DNA from: Candidatus Peribacteria bacterium
GTDB taxonomy: Bacteria > Patescibacteriota > Gracilibacteria > Peribacterales > Peribacteraceae
Assembly (NCBI GenBank): GCA_012515645.1
Contig: JAAYXY010000099.1
Location: forward strand, 1-9,352
DNA length: 9,352 nt
Direction of reading: 5' to 3'
In this document: piece by piece, positions 5,784-9,352 of the stretch
Numbering within the stretch: position 1 is the first letter of the stretch
How the letters are laid out: every line of letters begins with the position of its first letter
Notes under the pieces: generated by a model
Seen by the model: the letters and a program-made list of their open reading frames with translations, nothing else
What the model was told of the DNA's origin: nothing
The model's database searches: none
Program-made: the position numbers and the translations under genes

Positions 5784-6128
5784 TTAAAATGTGAGACCAC
5801 CTTCGCGCGCTGCATCGGCCAATGCCTTGATGCGACCATGGTACTTGTACGCATTGCGGTCGAAGACAATTGAGGCGATCTTGGCCTCTTTTGCCTTCTT
5901 CGCAACCAGTTCGCCGAGCTTTTTGGCACCGGCAGCATCGGGTTTTGCCTTTGCCTCTACTGTACTGGCTGCGACCATTGTTTTGCCTGCGGCATCATCA
6001 ACGAGTTGCACGGTGATCTGCGTCAGCGACCGGTACACCGTCATACGGGGGCGCTCAGACGTCCCGCGCACGATGGCGCGAATGCGGCGCTTGCGCCGGA
6101 GCCGTTGCTGGAGTTTCGAAGGAATCAT
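5784..6128 (-). CDS. rplR: 50S ribosomal protein L18
   Basis: Binds 5S rRNA in the central protuberance with L5. It has 114 residues, the usual length. Seen: a basic N-terminus (KLQQRLRRKRRIRAIVRGT), ERPRMTVYRSLTQITVQLVDDAAGKTMVAAST, and the C-terminal signature IVFDRNAYKYHGRIKALADAAREGGL. The gap to rplF is 18 nt and that to rpsE 26 nt. The leader before the ATG is pyrimidine-rich (TCTCTCTTCCTCTC), with no Shine-Dalgarno sequence. Confidence 0.97.
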   Translation of the reverse strand: MIPSKLQQRLRRKRRIRAIVRGTSERPRMTVYRSLTQITVQLVDDAAGKTMVAASTVEAKAKPDAAGAKKLGELVAKKAKEAKIASIVFDRNAYKYHGRIKALADAAREGGLTF

Positions 6129-6146
6129 GCGAGAGGAAGAGAGAGA

Positions 6147-6707
6147 TTATGCGCCGCCTTTGGCGCCAGCGGCAGCTTTGCCCTGTTTGCGACGAACCTG
6201 TTCACCAAGGTAACGCACGCCCTTGCCCTTGTACGGTTCCGGCGGTCGCAGGCTGCGAATATTCGCAGCGACTTGGCCGACAAGCTGCTTATTGATACCG
6301 CGGATAATGAGTACGTTCTTGTTCTGCTCGTCCTGAACGATTTCAATGCCATCCGGCACGGGCAGGTCTACGGGATGCGAGAACCCGAGGCTCAATGCAA
6401 GCGTCTTCCCCTTCACCTGCGCTTTGTAACCGACACCGATGATTTCCAGACGCTTTTCGAATCCATTGCTCACTCCTGTAACCATATTCGCAATCAACTG
6501 GCGCATAAGACCATGGCGCGCGCGCGACTGCTCTGTATCATCCCGACGCTCTACGAGAATCTGCCCCTCCTGAACGGTTACGGTAATTTCGGGAAGGAGC
6601 GTGAGTTCTTCGGCACCCTTGGAACCCTGTACATGCACCAGGGATCCCTTGACCTCAACGGTCACGCCTGCGGGAAGAGCCACTGGTTTTTTACCAATAC
6701 GAGACAT
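6147..6707 (-). CDS. rplF: 50S ribosomal protein L6
   Basis: Large-subunit protein near the factor-binding site. It has 186 residues, slightly longer than usual because of an Ala/Gly/Lys end (RRKQGKAAAGAKGGA). Typical features: MSRIGKKPVALPAGV start, GVSNGFEKRLEIIGVGYKAQVKG in the middle, and the C-terminal signature RPPEPYKGKGVRYLGE. ATG at 6707 was chosen because it begins the family pattern; it lies one base after the rpsH stop, indicating tight coupling. The longer frame to 6758 overlaps rpsH and lacks similarity. Confidence 0.97.
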   Translation of the reverse strand: MSRIGKKPVALPAGVTVEVKGSLVHVQGSKGAEELTLLPEITVTVQEGQILVERRDDTEQSRARHGLMRQLIANMVTGVSNGFEKRLEIIGVGYKAQVKGKTLALSLGFSHPVDLPVPDGIEIVQDEQNKNVLIIRGINKQLVGQVAANIRSLRPPEPYKGKGVRYLGEQVRRKQGKAAAGAKGGA

Positions 6708-6708
6708 G

Positions 6709-7095
6709 TTATGCGATGGTACAGAGAATTTCACCTCCAAGGTGCTGCTTTCGCGCATCGCGATCCGTCATGAGCCCCTGGCTCGTGGTGAGAATGGCAA
6801 TGCCGAACCCCCTCAACACGGGTTTAATATCCTGGTAACCGGTATACACGCGCCTCCCGGGTTTACTGACACGCTGGAGCTCCAGTTTCTTTGCCGGATG
6901 TAACTGAACAACAAGCACTTTTTCCACCCCCTCGCCTTCCGCCGCAAAAGACGCAATGAGTTTCTCTTTCTGCAGAATGCCGCAGAGCTGTTCTTTCATA
7001 CGCGACCATGGCGCCGTGCACATATGGCGACGTGCGTGTTGCGCATTGCGCAGGCGGGTAAGGAAATCGCCGATGGGGTCGGAAAGAGATGCCAT
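6709..7095 (-). CDS. rpsH: 30S ribosomal protein S8
   Basis: Binds the central domain of 16S rRNA. It has 128 residues, the normal size. The N-terminal start DPIGDFLTRLRNAQHARR is typical, as are KPGRRVYTGYQDIKPVLRGFGIAILTTSQGLMTDRDARKQHLGGEILC at the end, with the conserved TSQG(L/V)MTD-A motif. The gap to rpsN is 10 nt and it ends one base before rplF. S8 represses the spc operon in E. coli by binding near rplE; the equivalent region here is altered by tandem repeats, so whether that control applies is unknown. Confidence 0.97.
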   Translation of the reverse strand: MASLSDPIGDFLTRLRNAQHARRHMCTAPWSRMKEQLCGILQKEKLIASFAAEGEGVEKVLVVQLHPAKKLELQRVSKPGRRVYTGYQDIKPVLRGFGIAILTTSQGLMTDRDARKQHLGGEILCTIA

Positions 7096-7105
7096 GGATA
7101 GAGGG

Positions 7106-7330
7106 TTACCAGGAGGATTTGGTTACGCCGGGGATCTGTCCTTCGTTCGCAAGCTCACGGAAGCAGATACGGCAAATACCGAAGAATCTGAGGAAACCAT
7201 GCCGACGACCGCAGAGGCTACAGCGGTTGTAGACCCGCGTTGGGAATCGCGGCTTACGCCCGTCTGCCTTGGCCCGTAGGTAGGCATTCAGTTGTGTGCG
7301 CTGCTTGTTCTTGAGGGCTATGCGAGCCAT
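7106..7330 (-). CDS. rpsN: 30S ribosomal protein S14, zinc-binding type
   Basis: Small-subunit head protein. Two CXXC pairs, CSLC (37-40) and CRIC (53-56), form a zinc site, and RFFGICRICFRELANEGQIPGVTKSSW is the classic type-Z ending. It has 74 residues against 61 for the usual zinc form; the extra residues are in the basic N-terminus (MARIALKNKQRTQLNAYLRAKADGRKP), which looks like the start of the longer zinc-free S14 type. ATG at 7330 starts this segment. The frame stays open upstream to 7444 through the tandem repeats (an Asn-Pro and Asn-Gln repeat), but that part is not S14. The gap after rplE is 22 nt, made almost wholly of repeat sequence, with no Shine-Dalgarno sequence. Confidence 0.95.
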   Translation of the reverse strand: MARIALKNKQRTQLNAYLRAKADGRKPRFPTRVYNRCSLCGRRHGFLRFFGICRICFRELANEGQIPGVTKSSW

Positions 7331-7336
7331 GGGGAT

Positions 7337-7418
7337 GGGATTAGGATTGGGATTAGGATTGGGATTCGGGTTCTGGTTCTGGTTCTGGTTCGGGAGTGGG
7401 GAGTGGGGAGTGGGGAGT
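7337..7418. repeat. Three adjoining tandem arrays at the rplE-rpsN junction
   Basis: On the plus strand, 7337-7366 is five 6-mers alternating GGGATT and AGGATT (a 12-nt higher-order unit). Then 7371-7394 is three TTCTGG plus TTCGGG, and 7395-7418 is three AGTGGGG plus AGT (period 7). Runs of G in 7392-7426 give five G-tracts of 3 to 5 with short loops. The arrays encode the end of L5 (Pro-Glu repeats) and form the intercistronic spacer before rpsN. Such satellites are unusual inside a ribosomal operon; slippage during replication is the likely origin. Confidence 0.95.
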
Positions 7419-8009
7419 ATCGGGGGATTTGCCTTTGGATTCAATGGAACTCCCCTCTTTCTTCTCCTGCTTGAACGGCATACCTATATTCTTGAGCAGC
7501 GCATGTGCATGCGCATCGTTCCGCGCAGTGGTCGCAATCGTGATTTGCATGCCAAAAATATCTTTGGCTTCCACAGGCGGGATTTCCGGAAAAATGGAAT
7601 GGTCCCGCAGACCGATGGAGTAATTGCCTTGGCCATCAAGTTTGGCGCTCAGGCCGCGGAAGTCGCGTACGCGGGGTAGCGAGTAGCTCACGAGGCGGTC
7701 AAGGAACTCTTCCATCTGCCGGCCGCGCAGCGTGACGCTGGCGCCGACGATCATGCCCTGGCGCGTCTTGAAGTTGGAAATAGCTTTCTTCGCCTTGGTG
7801 AACACCGGTCGCTGACCCGTAATCGTCCCAAGGCACTTCGTTACGTATTCCCGCACCTCTTTGCTGTCCATTTTGGACTTGTTAATGCCTACGTTCACCA
7901 CCACCTTGTGCACACGCGGCAACGCATTGGTGTTCGTTATGCCGAGCTCATCCCGCAACGCTTGCGCGATGGGCCCTTTTAGCCGCTCATGGAGAGAGAG
8001 ATATGCCAT
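7353..8009 (-). CDS. rplE: 50S ribosomal protein L5 with a repeat-encoded tail
   Basis: Binds 5S rRNA and contacts the P-site tRNA. It has 218 residues against about 180 normally. Core motifs: PRVHKVVVNVGINKSK (31-46), ITGQRPVFTKAKKAISNFKTRQGMIVGASVTLRG (63-96), and IGLRDHSIFPEI (132-143). The normal end is at the ALLKNIGMPFK segment (170-180). The remaining 38 residues are Lys/Ser-rich, then Pro-Ser-Pro and a PEPEPEPEPE repeat encoded by tandem DNA repeats. The TAA stop lies within the 6-nt array, and another in-frame TAA follows 12 nt on. ATG at 8009 is 2 nt after the rplX stop, and a GAGG 9 nt before it is one of the few Shine-Dalgarno candidates here. Confidence 0.96.
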   Translation of the reverse strand: MAYLSLHERLKGPIAQALRDELGITNTNALPRVHKVVVNVGINKSKMDSKEVREYVTKCLGTITGQRPVFTKAKKAISNFKTRQGMIVGASVTLRGRQMEEFLDRLVSYSLPRVRDFRGLSAKLDGQGNYSIGLRDHSIFPEIPPVEAKDIFGMQITIATTARNDAHAHALLKNIGMPFKQEKKEGSSIESKGKSPDTPHSPLPTPEPEPEPEPESQS

Positions 8010-8011
8010 GA

Positions 8012-8608
8012 TCAGGAACCTCGGGAAGTGGAACGGTGTGGAGGAGGCGTATCTTTGGGAATGCTATGGCCTTTCTTGGGTGCGCTTTCCTGAGCGGCTC
8101 CTTCCAAATCCTGCGCCGCATCTTCACCAAAACTCATTGCGCGCTTCCAGAAAGGCTTCTTCGCCGGCAGGGATGGCTGGGCTTCTGCCGGAGCGGCAGC
8201 GGGTTTTTTGGCGCCCTTCTTTTTAGAATCATCCTCTGCAGCTGCGGATGCTTTCGTGGTCTTCTGCTGGGTTTTGGCGTTTTTGGACGCTGCTTTCGCA
8301 GCCGATTTAATCACCTCTCCGCTCCGCTTGGCAACACGACGCTTCCCTTTGTCATCCACAATGTATCCAACGCGCGTGCGCTTTTTGGTGGCTGGATCCA
8401 GGAGCATAGCATTGCTCACATGCACGCTAGCTTCGTACCTGACCTTCTGCCCGGCACGCTGCGGCGTTGCCGGCATGTGACGTGTCCGCATGCCGATACC
8501 TGCAACCACAATGCGCTGCCTGCGAGGCAGGACGCGCAGCACAGTGCCCGTTTTTCCTTTGTCTTTGCCGGTGATCATAACGACGGTATCGCCGGTACGG
8601 ATCTTCAT
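8012..8608 (-). CDS. rplX: 50S ribosomal protein L24 with a long C-terminal extension
   Basis: Assembly-initiating protein of the large subunit. The KOW domain is at the start: MKIRTGDTVVMITGKDKGKTGTVLRVLPRRQRIVVAGIGM. The core continues through VHVSNAMLLDPATKKRTRVGY and ends near residue 100, the usual family length. Residues 101-198 are an added low-complexity tail rich in Ala, Lys, Pro and Ser (for example KSAAKAASKNAKTQQKTTKAS and KKKGAKKPAAAPAEA) with a short acidic stretch and PPPHRSTSRGS at the end. The ATG overlaps the rplN stop; rplE starts 2 nt downstream. The tail is probably disordered. Confidence 0.96.
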   Translation of the reverse strand: MKIRTGDTVVMITGKDKGKTGTVLRVLPRRQRIVVAGIGMRTRHMPATPQRAGQKVRYEASVHVSNAMLLDPATKKRTRVGYIVDDKGKRRVAKRSGEVIKSAAKAASKNAKTQQKTTKASAAAEDDSKKKGAKKPAAAPAEAQPSLPAKKPFWKRAMSFGEDAAQDLEGAAQESAPKKGHSIPKDTPPPHRSTSRGS

Positions 8609-8973
8609 AGAACGTCGGGGGCGAGAGAAATGATCTTCTGGTATCCCTTGCTGCGCAGTTCGCGCGCCACGGGACCGAATACGCGCGTACCCTTGGGCAT
8701 ACCATCTTTATTGATGATCACACACGCATTCTCATCGAAACGTATGCCGCTGCCATCTTTGCGTTTCGTCAGCGCCCGCGTGCGGACAATCACGGCGCGT
8801 TCAACACCCTTTTTGCGTACCGTACCGCGCGGAGCGGCGGATTTGACGGCAACGATGATAATGTCCCCTACGCCGGCATAGCGACGGCGGCTACCGCCGA
8901 GCACTTTGATGCACTGTACGCTCTTGGCGCCCGTGTTATCTGCCACATTCAGGATAGTCTGCATCTGAATCAT
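8605..8973 (-). CDS. rplN: 50S ribosomal protein L14
   Basis: Large-subunit protein at the interface, forming intersubunit contacts. It has 122 residues, exactly the usual length, with no extension. Seen: MIQMQTILNVADNTGAK start, GDIIIVAVKSAAP, the signature VIVRTRALTKRKDGSGIRFDENACVIIN and the end RVFGPVARELRSKGYQKIISLAPDVL. Its ATG overlaps the rpsQ stop (ATGA) and its stop overlaps the rplX start, so the three genes are translationally coupled. Confidence 0.98.
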   Translation of the reverse strand: MIQMQTILNVADNTGAKSVQCIKVLGGSRRRYAGVGDIIIVAVKSAAPRGTVRKKGVERAVIVRTRALTKRKDGSGIRFDENACVIINKDGMPKGTRVFGPVARELRSKGYQKIISLAPDVL

Positions 8974-9323
8974 TGCGCATCGGGGGGAGTTTTCTCCGTC
9001 TTTTCTCCTTCCGGTTGTTCAACATGGCTCTTGTGGTGATGCATCGCTTCTTCCACACCTTCCTCTTCCTTCATCACATCCACACGCGGCGCCTTTTCCA
9101 GCACTTCGGTCACTTTGAAATGCTTGCGCTTGCTGATCGGCCGGCACTCGGTGATACGTACGAGATCACCTTCGTAGAGATCATGACCGTTGGCGTCCGC
9201 CAGGAACGTCTTGTTCCGGCGGTAGCGCTTGCGGTACACGGGATGGAACACAAATGCATCCACGGTCACGCCGACGGTGCCGGTCATCTTGGCCGATGTC
9301 ACAGTGCCTTTCTTGGTTCTCAT
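8970..9323 (-). CDS. rpsQ: 30S ribosomal protein S17 with an acidic/His-rich tail
   Basis: Small-subunit protein that binds the 5' domain of 16S rRNA. It has 117 residues against about 85 usually. The OB-fold core is at 1-80: KKGTVTSAKMTGTVGVTVD, then HPVYRKRYRRNKTFLADANGHDLYEGDLVRITECRPISKRKHFKVTEVLEKA. The tail after about residue 81 is acidic and contains HHHKSH, ending EKTEKTPPDAQ. It overlaps rplN by 4 nt. Confidence 0.96.
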   Translation of the reverse strand: MRTKKGTVTSAKMTGTVGVTVDAFVFHPVYRKRYRRNKTFLADANGHDLYEGDLVRITECRPISKRKHFKVTEVLEKAPRVDVMKEEEGVEEAMHHHKSHVEQPEGEKTEKTPPDAQ

Positions 9324-9352
9324 GCTTTCGTAGTGGGAGAAGAAATGCTGCG
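9320..9352 (-). CDS. Possible 3' end of the gene before rpsQ (rpmC expected)
   Basis: On the minus strand a frame entering from the right edge reads RSISSPTTKA and stops at TGA 9322-9320, giving an ATGA overlap with the rpsQ start like the rpsQ-rplN one. In this operon order rpmC (L29) would be here. Ten residues are too few to identify the protein, so this rests on context only. Confidence 0.35.
   Translation of the reverse strand, partial: RSISSPTTKA

Noticed and set aside
6006..6773. Plus-strand open frame of 255 codons opposite rplF and rplR
   Set aside because: Antisense to two confident ribosomal proteins, with no recognisable family and no promoter or ribosome site of its own.
7337..7418. 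CRISPR array
   Set aside because: The units are 6 to 7 nt with no spacers; these are simple tandem repeats.
8036..8881. Plus-strand open frame of 281 codons opposite rplX and rplN
   Set aside because: Antisense shadow; its Cys/Phe/Leu-rich start is the complement of the Lys/Ala-rich L24 tail.
354..9323. Alternative genetic code (UGA as glycine, known in some CPR groups)
   Set aside because: TGA serves as the normal stop of rpsQ, rplX, the DJ-1 gene, the 331-residue gene and the DUF5320-like gene, and no in-frame TGA interrupts the conserved genes.

Overview
The window is the distal half of a bacterial ribosomal-protein gene cluster (spc operon type), read almost entirely on the minus strand. 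From right to left it holds rpsQ (S17), rplN (L14), rplX (L24), rplE (L5), rpsN (S14, zinc type), rpsH (S8), rplF (L6), rplR (L18) and rpsE (S5). A 2.3 kb block of non-ribosomal genes follows. The cluster then resumes with rplO (L15), secY, adk and the 5' part of map, which runs off the left edge. A few codons at the right edge may be the 3' end of rpmC (L29).

rpmD (L30), normally between rpsE and rplO, is absent. Loss of L30 is a known trait of the Candidate Phyla Radiation (Patescibacteria). With the fairly high GC content, TGA used as a normal stop, a zinc-type S14 and long charged tails on several ribosomal proteins, I infer a CPR bacterium, perhaps of the Peregrinibacteria/Peribacteria side. 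That placement is inference from one locus.

The block at the missing-rpmD position holds, on the minus strand, a DJ-1/PfpI-family protein (3832-4344) and an unrecognised 331-residue protein (2775-3770). On the plus strand, divergent from these, lie a 59-residue glycine/arginine-rich DUF5320-like protein (4485-4664) and a DUF134 helix-turn-helix protein (4703-4999). The DUF134 gene converges on the end of rpsE, so rplO-secY-adk-map is probably transcribed separately from rpsQ-rpsE.

Two structures stand out. First, four genes (map, secY, the DJ-1 gene and the DUF134 gene) have a TANNNT hexamer exactly 6 nt before the start codon, the signature of leaderless transcripts; Shine-Dalgarno sequences are also scarce. 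Second, the rplE-rpsN junction is made of three adjoining tandem arrays (periods 6, 6 and 7). They encode the Pro-Glu tail of L5, form a G-quadruplex-type motif on the plus strand, and are phased so that loss of one 7-nt unit would fuse L5 to S14 in frame.
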